Positions 13,031 through 26,400 of a stretch of DNA of 64,000 nt are shown here, piece by piece. Origin of the DNA: Ovis canadensis (lineage: Eukaryota; Chordata; Mammalia; Artiodactyla; Bovidae); contig NC_091246.1 in assembly GCF_042477335.2 (NCBI RefSeq), forward strand, positions 21,635,001 through 21,699,000, given 5' to 3'. Numbering within the stretch: position 1 is the stretch's first letter; each line of letters opens with the position of its first letter. The notes beneath the pieces are model-generated. The model was given only the letters and a program-made list of their open reading frames with translations. It had not been told where the DNA came from and made no database searches. The position numbers and the translations under genes are program-made.

Positions 13031-16000
13031 AAGTGAAATGCACATTAGGTACTATGGGAACAAAGAAAACACCTTTCCATATGTGTCTACATGTCATGTG
13101 TGCAGTGGAAAAATTGAGTGGAGAGTAATAGTCATCCCAGGTTAAAAAACGAAAACAGCATGTGCGGTTGTGGAGCTGGGAAACTATGACAATCAAGGTA
13201 TTTAACAACATCAAATAGTTAAATAAGACAGAAACATAAAGCACAATGTAGGCGGCAAGCTACAGGCCCAGAAAGAGAAAAGCAGGGGCAAGATCACTGT
13301 GCTAAGTTGAATTTGTTTTATAGATGAAGAAATCTGAAGTAAGGAGACCTAAAGTAACTTGCTAAGCAGCAGGTTCATACTCACCCAAGTCATATTAGGT
13401 ATAGTGCCTGGAATCACAATAAGCACTCCACAAATGCATAAACGGGTTAGGTGAGCAAGGAGAAATCTAAGATCCTTCTGGTTCAAATCTACTCCAGAAC
13501 AAAATGCTATGGGAACTCACTGAACCAGGGAATAGGGTGTGGCAAAGAGACCCTATTCAAATTAGAACTATCAGGGGTAAATACACTGGCTTTATATAAG
13601 TCTTCAGAAAGACTTCAAAAAGACACAGAAAGTATTTTCACTTAGTATCTCCTTGATCACAAACACTCTAGTAGTACAGGTTTCCACTTGGGGTGAAAAA
13701 AAAAAGTGGATGAAAGTCTGATTGTCACATTTTGATTCTGCTACTCAATTGAGTAGCAGAATGGGACCTGTTTCCTCATCTCTAAACCAAGAACATGGTT
13801 TGAGGTCCCCTTTCAGCTCCCATACCCTAGCTTTCAGATCATTACATGCCATAGATTTCAGCATTCTGGAACCCTCAGAGCAAATCACTGTTACACGAAT
13901 ATGAATATGCTATGGTTCCAATTTTGTCTAAAATTTCCCTCAAAAAGGACTAATCTACAGTAAGAGAAGCCCTTGCTATCATGGGTTGCCTCCAACAGAG
14001 GTATCAGAATTCACTACAATTCCTTTTGTTATTACCACAAATGAAATTCAAAATGCAGTCATGTGTTTTACGGTAATTCAGATTTGAAGTATTGCTTCAA
14101 TATATGAGGAAAGGTTGTTTCTATTAAGCGGATGGGAAAAGGGAATGTTTGAATCCACTCATTAGGCCAATAAAACAGACTTCTGGAGATTTGTTATCAG
14201 AAACATGGAGCTGAATTAACTTAATCATGCAAATCTTTACTGAGTGTTACGTGCCAGGTCCTCTGCTGGATATTGGGAATGATTATTAAAACACTGTCCT
14301 TTCCATGTCCTAACTTTAGTAACTGTGAAATATGTTATACATAAGACATTAATACCTAATGTTAGAAGTAGACCCAACCTGGGCAGAAATCCCCAGAAAG
14401 TAAAGCTTAATGCTTTCTTGTGGAGAAACAACTAGAGATCTAGAAAAATTTAAGTGATTTCCATGCCAGAGGTTTTCTACCATATAAACCCAGGCCAACA
14501 TATACACAACCCACCAGTTTTCCACATACTCTCAGTGTAGCTGTCTTATGTCAGTGAGATTGCCTTTGTGATAAGAACTAGTCTGAACTTTTCAACAGAG
14601 CCATCCATACTTGGGTTATCAATTAACAGTCCTCAGGGAAAATCTTAAGGGTGAGTAGTCAGACATTCCACACCACCAATGACTATAGAAATAGACAAGA
14701 GCAGCAGATAGCTTCCTTCCATCATCTCCATCCCAGTAGGTCTAAAAGAAGTCAGTGGTCACTTGTGGATTGTCTGGAATCTTTCCATGAATCCCTGTGG
14801 TATCAAATCAGACTCACCACTCGAGTGGCATGCAAAGATGCCTGTGGATCTGGCCAGACAATACAAACCAACCAAGGAATCCCAGTGGATATTCATGTAA
14901 GAATGCATTTGGTAGCAGAAACAGCCAAACACCTTTGAAAAAGATCCTCAGAGGAGGTAAGAAGGTAGGACCCTCCCAAGACTTGCAGTCATATGCCCTA
15001 GAGCACATCAACCCTGATTTTGGTCCAAACTGCCAAGACAATTTCCAAGGTTGAAAAACTAAAGGAAAAAAGAATAAAAGATCATCTCTAGAAGACCTGA
15101 AATGTGTTTTGTTTTTTTTAAAAGAGGGTCTCTAAAACTTATGCTATAATCTTTGATATTAACATCTATAGTCATGACATAAAAAACTCTTATAGAGCAG
15201 TGATTCTTAGCCTTTTGGGGATTTGTTAAGTTTCAAAATTCCTTTAAGAGACTATGATCTTTTAAGGATCTGAAAAAAGCTGTGAAAAAGGCAGACACAA
15301 CACAAACAGAATTTGGTATACAATTTGTGGGTATTCCTGAAGCCCACTCAATGACTTCTTTCCCAATGAGAAGCCAGAATGTCCCAAATCACCAGTTTCA
15401 GATCATTATCTGAAACTGACATTAACAGCTCCTGCTGTGTTGCCTGGACATCAAGCTAGTTGGGACGAGGGGCTCCCTGCTCTTTCCAGCTAGAGGAACT
15501 TCCCCTAAATCCGGCTTCCCATGAAACCAGCAATTTCTTCCACAACATTCCATAGGCTCTGCGGTCCCCGGATGCTGGGCAGCTGGCTTTCCTAGCTAAG
15601 AGTTATAAACAGTTAATATCCAAACCCAAACTGCTAGCTGCCCAAGTAAGTCATCTTGCTCTCCTTCCAACAAACTTATGCTCCCACTTGCTCTATAAGA
15701 TAACAGCAAGGGAAAAGTGCCCTATTAATGAATGCAAATGCACCGTGTATCCACAAGCAGGGCTGGACCTCCTTCTGGCTCTGTGTGTGTGTAGGGGAGG
15801 GGCGTAGGGAGATTGAGGAGCTCCATGACCTCTTTCACGACGCTGTAAAATTCCTCAGGCTCACTTCTTAACCCATTCCACATGAGTCTGGAACTAATCA
15901 CAAGTCCTGCTGATTACAGGTAGTGACCCAAAAGGACATGGAATTTGCCCTTACCCATCTTCTAGGACATGTGGTGATCGAGAAGGGATCCATTTTACAT

Positions 16001-16269
16001 AGCCCCTTACCAGAGACATAAAAAAACCTCTGGTTTGCTGATTACCATAAAACTTGTCATTCAAGAACTCTCAAACTAAAGTGCCAGGCAGCCTGATACC
16101 TTCTGGCAAACAAATCATAATCTCCTACTCCCATAACAAACTATGGAAGAGAACTAAATAGTCAAATAAACCATCTTTTAGGCATAACCCTTCCCCAGAA
16201 CAATCCCAATAAAACAACCGGGAGAAAAGTACTTCAATTAATCAGAGAACTAAATAGTTTAAACACAGC
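13031..16269. other. Intergenic DNA between convergent GRIN3A and RNF20
   Basis: I see no gene here. Small open frames (for example 14651-14938) have no recognised similarity or splice support. An MIR-like fragment is plausible near 13300-13400. A perfect 28-bp palindrome sits at 13735-13762 and is listed separately. Confidence 0.6.
13735..13762. repeat. Perfect 28-bp palindrome
   Basis: Left arm ATTCTGCTACTCAA is followed with no spacer by its exact reverse complement TTGAGTAGCAGAAT. The next flanking bases (G on both sides) do not pair, so the palindrome is exactly 14 bp per arm. Confidence 0.97.
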
Positions 16270-17317
16270 TAGTCTTTTAATCTCAGTTGATTATTTCTGT
16301 TCTAAAGAATTTAATTCTAAAACAGCAGGTATAAAATCAACTAATAATGACAAATATAAAAATTTCAAAGGAAAACATGAACACAAAAGCAAACTGAATC
16401 CTGCTTTAATTGAAGCTTGTGCAGGAGTATAAAGTCCTATGGAAATATTACATAGAATCTTCTGAAAACAGTCACAACCACACCTGTGGAGAGGCAGATG
16501 AGAGTAATTCATAGCTCACCAAGGCCTCTCTGCATCAAGTTCCCAGAATACCCACTGGATCTCTTCACTATTTCAGTCCTGTGCCCCAGCCTCTCCCATC
16601 TTGATTTCATTGTAAGATGAAAGGGGGCTATAGTATTTGAAATCATTCTGGCCTCAAGAAATTTAAAGACACTGATGAGCAGAACATCCAAAATTTAAAT
16701 AACTGTAACAAGGAAGCCAGCTGATCTTAACAAATTACTCCGCTAGTGAACTCAGCTAGGAGATGCGCTGACTCATCCTGGACATAAATTTCATTAAGGC
16801 TTCAAACAGGAATAAGGAGCATGATGATACCATTTTATAATCTAAGTTTACAAGAAGTTTACTGTCCAGATCGAGTACTGCTCAGACCTGCAGATAGCTT
16901 ATTTCTAAAAGATCACCACCCACTGCAAGCAGCCACACGTCTCCACTCTTCCTTGTTTCTTTCTCGGTGTCAAAAACACCAATTTGACTTCTTCAGGAGG
17001 AATGGACAATCCAAGGTTACACAGGGAGCCTGAAGAAGAGGTTGAAAAGTCTAAAAATAGGAAATAAAGCAGGTGGGGAAGACAAAAGTTGTTTGTTTCT
17101 AATTCATTCTAAAACCCAAGACTGGCATTACCAATCCTCTCCCCCGGCCAAAGTCACCGAAGTATTAGCGAGGAGAACCTGGACACAGTCTGTGAAGGAA
17201 AGGGAGTTGACAGAAGCACTGCCCTGCGGATGACAGTCAAGGCGAGGGGAGGTAGCAGCTCGGTGGTTAATGACTAAGTGCCTGCGGAGCCTGCCCCTCT
17301 TCTTCTCCTGGCTTGGA
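16270..17317 (-). other. RNF20: RNF20 3' UTR (predicted)
   Basis: It follows the RNF20 stop codon (complement of 17318-17320). No AATAAA was found on the minus strand in the first kilobase. ATTAAA variants occur at complement 16405-16410, 16310-16315 and 16276-16281, giving a 3' UTR of about 0.9-1.05 kb, close to what I expect for a roughly 4-kb RNF20 mRNA. The exact end is not resolved. Confidence 0.55.
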
Positions 17318-17494
17318 TCAACCTATGTAGATGCGATGGAAATCGTTGGCACCAAAGGCAGCGTTACACTTGGGACATTTGCGCTGGCGGGTATCATAGC
17401 GGGTCTTCACACACTCAAAGCAGAAAACGTGAAAACACTTGGTAAGGACAGCATCCTTTTTACGCATGTTGCAACATGGACAGGTCAGACGTGC
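17318..17494 (-). CDS. RNF20: RNF20 coding exon 19: RING finger and C-terminus
   Basis: Encodes residues 918-975 and the TGA stop. The RING reads CPCC, then C-F-H-V-F-C-F-E-C, then C-P-K-C: the C3HC4 ligands are Cys922, Cys925, Cys937, His939, Cys942, Cys945, Cys957 and Cys960. All eight are present, so zinc binding and E2 recruitment should be intact. Acceptor AG at 17495-17496, phase 0. Confidence 0.98.
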   Translation of the reverse strand, partial: ARLTCPCCNMRKKDAVLTKCFHVFCFECVKTRYDTRQRKCPKCNAAFGANDFHRIYIG

Positions 17495-20400
17495 CTAGGA
17501 AAAAAAAGGAATCTGAGTCAGAGCAACCATAAAGGTTTATGACCCAAATGGCTCATGAAGAAGCAAACAGTAAGAAACTCCACAGAGCACTAAGATAATA
17601 ATAGCACCACCCCCCACCCCACTACCAGGATAAACCGTTGTCTGGTTACTTTCACGTAAAGAAGGTCAGTATTTATTCTTCTAATTTGTTAGTAGGCCTA
17701 CACACACACACACACACAGACACACACACACACAGACACACACACAGACACACACACAGACACACACACACACAGACACACACACACATCACTGAAGCAG
17801 TTTTTCTAACCTTGTAGTCCTTAATCTCCTCCATCAGAATCTCATCACATTTGGGTACATTGTCTGGTTTCTTCGTGGTCTCCAGCTTCCTTCGAAGTCT
17901 AGAGATGTCTTCCTGTGATGGGAGAGCATAACTGTTACTCCCTCAGACCTGCCATTTGTGAGAAAAATTAAAGGCTCCAACTTGAACTTCTGCTGTAGAA
18001 AGAAAGGACTTTCTGTCCTTTCATGTCTAATTATCTTCTAAGAATGTAGAGAATGACAAATGACAAACTATTTTCTTTAGTTTCGGAGCAAGCAACCATA
18101 ATCCTATCACCAAACTTCAGTTGTATCTAAGTGTATTCAATTCAGTTCTGTGAAAATCCAGTCAAAGTTTAGAGTGATTAAATTTTTTTTAAAAAGGAAG
18201 ATGATGAAAACTTGATAGGCCACTTTATTTGAAGGCAATTAATTTTAAGCAGAAGATAGACTGCATTGAAATTTACAGATTTACAGCTAAGACATCCTAA
18301 GAAACAGGAGATACGCAAAAAACAGAAAAACTGTAGAACTTTAAAACACTCTAAATTTTTTTACTGATAATTCTTTACGATTTCACTAACTCATTCATTT
18401 AAAAAAGTAAGTACTGACTCCACACCCATTACATGGTAGGCACCATGATAGGCTTTTAGGGATAATTTTCAGTGAAGAAAACAGACCCTGTCTTGTCACT
18501 CAAGGAGTTAAGTAGGAAATTACATACAACAGATCAGTGACTCTTAAAAACAAGTCTCTTCAGAGTCCAGAAAACCGCTAAAAGGCAAAAAGGGAAAAAA
18601 AAACAACTGACCTGGGCCCGTTTGAAATTGAACATATCTTTTTCTTTGGTGACACTGTTCTCTACAATCTCATCCTGAAAATCATGTAGCTTCTTCTGAG
18701 CCATCTCCAACTGTGCTTTGAGGTCATCTGCAAGCTGGGCTGCCTCCATTGCCTATGAGGGATGTATAAGTAACATCCTCTTATTAGAGTGAGAAAAAAT
18801 ATGAACCCAAGCCCAAGGAATAAAGCGAACCTGCAATTTCACCAGTGTCATACTTATTTGTTGGTCCAAGGACTAACCATCACATTAGACCCTGGAGTAA
18901 CCCATCGTACCTTGCGTTTATTCATCTCCAAGGCCTGGGTCCTAAGGCCCAGCTCCTTCTCCCCTGTGCCGATGTTGCTCTGCAACAGGTGCTCCTTCTC
19001 CTCCAGTTTCCTCACTACCTGTAACTGGGCATCAACCTCAGAAAAAGAAAGGAGCATTTTAACACAAACGGGAAAGAGAGAGAGAGAAAAAAAACTGACC
19101 AAGCTCTGTTAATCCACAGGTCCATAAAAGAAACTCTTTAAAATCTCGAGCTAATACTAATTCTATCCATGAACCCTTTGAATTACACACAAGACTATGG
19201 CAATTTCTCATCCTAACAGTCAGAGGTAATCACATAGCCACTCTTACCATTTTTCATGCAGCTGTCCAGAAGTTTTTAAGATACACAGCACACGCACAAA
19301 AGACATACACATTTTTAACACAAAATGCATAAACAAATGAATCCCTTAGTGATATATTTTAGACAATTTTCTATATTGGCAGATTCACATTTGTTTAAAC
19401 AGCTCATTGTACTCCTCTGTATGAATGTATAATTTATTTACCAATACCCTAATCATATACATTAGTTTTTAGGGTTTTTTTCCCTACTATATAGAAAGTA
19501 CCACAATAATCATACTTTTACATGTATTTTCACGTAAAAAATGCTCTATTTCAACAGGATTCTGGAAAGCTTTCTTCATTCTAGTTACCTGAGTCTTCAG
19601 AGTCAAAACTTGGTCTGCCAGCTCCTCCTTCTCTTCTTTCAGCAGCTTATGGATCTGATTGGACTTGATACGCTCTGACATGAGCTTGAAGTTTGCATCA
19701 TCCTTCTCCCTCAGCTGCTGCATCAAACGGATATTTTGCTCCTGCATATCTTCAAAGGCCTGGCCTGTGACGTCCATCTCAGAGAGGAGAGCTTCTTCTT
19801 CCTAAAATAAGAAAGAGGAACCTTCATTTTAATAAAATCTTCTAACTCCAAAGACGTGCACACAGGAAATTAAACGTGCTGACTATTAATCTGGAAATAA
19901 TCAAGTGACAGGGAGAGGCAGTTTTTAAGAAGCTTAGTTCTTAGTCACTAGATTAGCCCTAGGAATACAGACCAACCTAGACAGCATACTAAAAAGCAGA
20001 GACATTACTTTGTCAACAAAGGTCCGTCTAGTCAAGGCTATGGTTTTTCCAGTAGTCATGTATGGATGGTGAGAGTTGGACTATAAAGAAAGCTGAGCGC
20101 AAAAGAATTGATGCTTTTGAGCTTTGGTGTTGGAGAAGACTCTTGAGAGTCCCTTGGACTGCAAGGAGATCCAAAGGAGTCCATCCTAAAGGAGATCAGT
20201 CCTGGGTGTGCACTGGAAGGACTAATGCTGAAGCTGAAACTCCAATACTTTGGCCAACTGATGTGAAAAGCTGACTCATTTGAAATGACTCTGATGCTGG
20301 GAAAGACTGAGGGCAGGAGGAGAAGGGGACGACAGAGGATAAGATGGTTGGATGGCATGACCGACTCAATGGACATGAGTTTCGGTAAACTGCAAGAGCT

Positions 20401-23400
20401 GGTGATGAACACGGAGGCCTGGCATGCTGCAGTTCATGGGGTCACAAAGAGTCGGACACAACTGAGCAACTGAACTGAACTGAGGAATACAGTAGAAGCC
20501 TTGTTATCTGAAACCACTGGCACTGATTATTAGCCTGATACTCACTAGTTCATCTGTATTTGAAGTGAGCTGAGGCAGACAAAAATTATACAAACTGTTA
20601 CCTAGCAAACTGATCAAGTAGGAGTTGGGTAAGAAAATTTCCACCATACAATCTCATATTTTCTCATACTTTTCCACAATTATAATACTAACTGTAATCT
20701 ACAAACTTTCCAACATACTGAAAACATCTAAGTTTCATAACAATCTGATAGAAGCAGAGCAGTATACAAAAACAGTTTTAGTCTACATTTATCTTATTAT
20801 AAATTATGAGCATCTTTTCATACATTTACGAGCCATTTATTTTTCTGTGAATTATTCATATCTTTGTTGTTGTTATTGTTTAGTTGCTAAGTTGTGTCTG
20901 ACTATAAGCATCAGGCTCCTCTGTCCACAGGATTTCCCAGGCAAGAATACTGGAGTAGGTGGCCATTTCCTTCTGCAGGGAATCTTCCCAACCCAGGGAT
21001 CAACCCCACATCTCCTGCATTACCAGGCAAGTACTTTACTGCTGAGCCACCAGGGAAGCCCCATTCATATCCTATGCCTATTCTATTGGGTTTTTCAGTT
21101 TCCTTCCCTATCATTTTTGGGGAAATTTTTTGTATATTAAAAAGATAAGCCTTTTTGTGAAGTGTTAGAAATATTTTTCCTGTTTGTCATTTATCCTTTG
21201 GCTTTGCCGCCAAGCAGAAGTTTTCTGTGATTTTTTTCCATAAGTCAAAATTATCACTCTTTCATTTTTTTAAGCTTTTATTAATAGTTAAAAAGGTCTT
21301 CTCCACATCAAATTAAAAAAAAAACTTATCTGTTTTCTTCTGGCTCTTTTATAGATTTCTTTAGCACAATATATAACATATATATATGTTTATATATATA
21401 CATTTATATAACATACATATATGTTCCATTTGGGAGTTATCCTAGAATATGTAGTGTTGAAATATATGTCCACTGTCTTTCCAATATGTTTTCCATTATG
21501 TTTTTGCCCTACCACATTTAATTATCTTCCTTTATTCTGCCGAGTTAAAACTCTTTTTTTCACACATATTAAACACCTATGTGTACTTCAGTCTATTTAT
21601 GCAGATATATGATTTTTCTATCCATTTTTGGTATGTTAGTAAATTCACTGGGACTTAAAAATAAAGAAATACACGTTCCTTTGAGAAGGCGACAAGTCTC
21701 TAAGTGCTGTGACTCAGAAACTACCACAGTTAACATATGAGTTATTTATTTGTAAACTATTGGGGGAACATGTATTTCTTAGTTTCACATAACCATAATG
21801 TGTATAAAATTGTATATATTCATTACATCCCCTGATTCCAGATCAGCAAAAAAAGGACAGATTCCTCAATAAACAGTTTCTGAACAACTGGCTATCCATG
21901 TGATAATAAGAGTAAATTTCCTTCTTCTCAAATACACCAAACAAAGTAACTGAATGATGAGAGACTTCAATGTAAAAACAAACAAGCAAATACATAAGAG
22001 GAAAAAAATATTAACCAAAAAAAAAAAAACCAAACTGGAATGACAGGATAAATTTCACTGTCAATTACTTACTTAAAAAGCAAAACTTACTTTAAAAAGC
22101 TCATTAAATAAAGAAAGTACGCCCACCTGCTTGGCCATGGCCAGCTTCTTCTGGAGGTATTCTATCTGCTCCTCTACTGCCCGGATCTTCCTTAAGGCAT
22201 CTTCATCAGCCATTTTTTTATTCTCTTTTTTCTCCTTATCCTCCAGATCCTTGAGTCTTTGTCTTAAATCTTCCAACTATAGGAGGAAAGGAATCACACA
22301 AAAAGAAAAACAAAAAAGCTGCCACACAATTTCAAAAATCAATTAAATCTGTGCACAGATAGAGGGCCCATAAACACCAAAAGAACCTTTACAGAACTGT
22401 GAAAGGAGGCAAATGATACATCAGTGCATTACATCACAGCCCTGCTTTATCACCACTCCATTCCAGTATCACATGCTTCTATAAGCAGCATTCTGGAGAA
22501 CTGCAGATGTACTTTCCTTTAAAATAGTAATTTCACCCTTTTTTTCTAGGCTCCCAAATTTTAAAAGCAGAAGGCATTCTTTCCAAAAGTAATCAGAAGA
22601 AGAAAGTCAGTATTACCATGATTCATATGGCAAATAGGGGAGCAAAAAGTTTGAAAAGGCTACTCCTATTCCCCATAATTGTCTGATGGAAAATCTGGAA
22701 ATCTCTATTTTAGATGGTCTTCTAAAGGGAAGAAAATGCTGCAAAGTTTTAAACACTAACTTTAAAGATCAAGAAACTACAACCTTCAGAAGTGTAAAGG
22801 AAAATCCCACAAATAAAGATTTCGATCAGAATGACAGTTAACGTCAGACCAGGTTACCTCTGCCTTAGACTTCTTCTCTGCTGCCATCAGCTGAACCTTG
22901 TCTCTCTGCTCCTTTGGGGCAGAGCGGTACATATCCAGCAACAGTTTCATCTCCTTTTGGCTCTCCTGTGCTTTCCTAGGATGAGGTGGTGGAGAGGAAT
23001 GGTATAATGAGAAAACAAAGGGCATCAGATCAAGGGAATTTTGAATTGAGCGAATTATCTTAAACAGTTCTATTTTACACTTTATACAACACATCTAAAA
23101 GATAAAACTTTTGCAAAGACTATTAAGAGACTTCTGGACACACTCAGAAAGTATAGAAAAGTAAGCTGTATAAAGGAATCATTTCTCTCTTCAGACCGAA
23201 TTCACCACCATAAAGTTATAAGATAAGCACTTGTGGCACTTCTTAAACAGGCAAAGTTCTGGGGACCCACTCTTAGAAACTGAGATTCTGCAGTCTGGGA
23301 TGCGGTCCAAAAATGTACTTCAAGTAAATCACTCAGATGATTCTGACACCACACTTGAGAAAACCAACAAAAACAACAACTCTGCCTCAAAGACAGCAAG

Positions 23401-26400
23401 AGGAAAAAAGAAAAAAAGGAGAAAATTCAGTTTAAAATATACCACTAATCCTAGATTTGACAGTTGAGTGATTAATCATCAGTTAAAGACTAAAATTTTA
23501 TCTTACTAAACTTTCAAACCTCTTAACAGTCCTTTTTGAACGTTTTGAGGACAGTAGTCCCTCCAATCCAAACATCAATAAAGACTTAACTATGACCAAT
23601 GCAGAGCAAGAAGGAACCAGTTCTACCAGCAAAGTTCCTGGTTGTGCAGGAGGAAGCAGGGGTGATATGTGAGGTTATGGCAGTGTTTCTTGACTCAGAG
23701 GTCTGTCTTACTGTTTCACTGACTGCAGCAGTAAACTTCCTAGAAACCTCTTTAAATGATCTGATATATACACAAATTACTTCACCATCAGGCAAAGAGA
23801 TCAATGCTGTTCAAGTTATAGCCATACATATTCCACCTATTATAATTTAAATTATAATGAATGCCAACAACTTGCCCAAATCTAGTAAACAGCAGTAGTT
23901 AATGTCCAACAATTCTCATGAGTATTATCTCAATTGTGGCATCCTTTTCCTTAACTTGATTCATGAGGAATAAGGCTACAACAACAGGGTTTACTGAGAC
24001 CTGATCACTGAACTGGACTATACAACAGCCATGCAGGCCATTGAAGTTGTCCACTTGATCAAGAACTGAGATCACATTAACTGTACACTTGGTTACAATG
24101 AAAATATTACAATTATTGAATAAGCCATGCCATCATTCAAGTACAACGTCCTAACCTTCACTTTAGAGTCAGAAACAGTTACTCTAAAAACATTGCTCTT
24201 ACTTGAGTTCAATCTTCAATTGTTTGATAATTTCCGCTTCCTTTTTCCTTCCATCATCATGTTTCCCTTTCTCTTTATCCTTAGCAGACTCTCTCTCTTT
24301 TTCCGACTCTTTTAGTTTCTGCTTCTCTCGTTCTCGCTCCTTCTCCTTCTCCCGCTCTCTTTCTCGCTCCCTCTCTTTCTCCCTCCTTTCTCGTTCTCGC
24401 TCTTCCTCATCGCGTTTGGACTTAATTTCGTTGACCTCCTCCTGAGATGCCTTCGATGCAGCAGACTGGGCGGCTAAGTCCTCAGGATCCTGTTTTGGCT
24501 CTGCAGGCTCGTCCTTAGGGTCCTCAGTACTGGACTGAGACTGCAGGAGGGCACTGCCACTGCGCAGCCGGGTCTGGGAGGGCAGAGGAAGGGAAGCAGC
24601 ACACACACTTATGGTGACCACACTGTTCTCCTCACCCCAAGACAGCTTTGCAGACTTAGCTGTAAATAATACTTATCCTGCTCCTCCTGATTACTACCTT
24701 GTTCAGGTCAGACTGGGCTTCTCTCAGTTTCCGCTTATACCTTAGGACCTCCCCTTTCAGCTGGTGGTTGTGATTCTGGAGGCTACTGATGAGGTGGCGC
24801 ATCTCCCGGTTTATGGGGCCTTAAATACAGCAACAGCAAAGTTAGGGAGAACTGGGACAAGGACAAAGGCACGAGGAAAGAAAGCGCAGAACACATGAGG
24901 GACTTCCAAGAAACAGGAAGAATTGTCAAAGGGAAGATTCCTTCTCGGAAGATGGAAACAAAGCTGACCAACTTGAGTTAAAACACAAGCACCCAGTCTG
25001 AACACCAAAATGAATGCAGAATTCAAGTTCTTTAGGACTCCTGAGCTCCAGTTAGTACTAAAAATCCTGGTGACCACGCTGTCTTTCAAGGAAGGCATGT
25101 ACAGCAGAGCTGCAGGGTGAAGCCGGAGTAACGGTACCTGCTTGTTCATTGGCAGCAAGGGTCTGCTCGAATTCTATCCTCAGCATCTCATACTCCTTGC
25201 GGACCTGGGCCAGTGTATCCTCCAGCTGGATCACTTCTGTCCTCAGCTTCTTATGAAGACTAACCTCATCTCGCTACACACAGAAAAAGGAACCAAACAT
25301 TCTTATCAAAATGAGGCAATGTCACCATGTTCTAGGACTACCTGTAAGGGTCTAAGAAGAAAAAAAGAAAATATCAAGAAAAGAGGGATTCATTCCAATT
25401 TAATCAATACATTCAATCAACACTTAGTGAGTACCAGAGAGCTGCACAATACTGATTTGAGAACTGGCAGGAGACTCAAGAAATACAGGAAATGGCTCCT
25501 AACTTTGAGAGTATTACAATTTAGTTGGAGAACTAAAGAATTAAACAGTATATCAATAGTCAAGTAAGATATATTAAATTCACTTGGCAGACATATAGTA
25601 AACGACCAACTACCAGAAACATAAACTTCAAGGCTAAGGAAAATGCAGAAATGAACACATAAATGAAAGTTTCTGCCTTAAAGAAAAATTGTTTACATAG
25701 CCATGCAGCTTCTATACACCGTTCTCCCCCACGCACATAAGACTTCAGCCACACTAAACTATTTTTTTTAAAACCTTTCTCCTTTTTCTATCTACCAGTA
25801 AGCCTGTATTTATCCTTAAGAGTCACACTCCACTTTGGCAAGTGGAATCAGGGCAGGTCCACAGTCTAATCAGATGCTCCTTTATCACTGCTGTCACTCC
25901 TTTATCACTCCTGTTTTGGACATGCTCCATTGCACCACACTGCATTCTACTGGATACTACTCTCCCCACGTGACGGTATGATCCCTGACGGCAGGATAGC
26001 CACCATCTACCAGAGTAAAGACCTACAGCCACTCTATAAATGTTCGCTGAATGAATAAAAAATTAACTGAGCAAAAAAGAGTAAAATTATAACATTTATG
26101 AGGGAGAAAGCTTATACACAGAAGGAAAAGCTAGGCTGTTACCTCAATGAGCTCAACCTGACGTTGGTGGGTTCCCCTGGTGCCATGAAGCAGGGTCCGA
26201 GCCTCATCCAAGTGTGCTTTCAACTGTAGACTCTCATTGTACAGCACGGAGAACTGTGACTGCATGCAGCGATATTCTGGAGTCTCCTTGACCACTTCCT
26301 CCACCGCACTCCGTAATTCCACCTTAGGAGTGCCCGAAGGAAAGAAAAGTCAGAAGCAGAATCTAGGATGCTAGCCAGGGAAACAAAACTCTTAAACTCT

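Noticed and set aside
24199-24621. 140-codon minus-strand frame as an independent Arg/Glu-rich protein
   Set aside because: It is RNF20 coding exon 12 with read-through into both introns.
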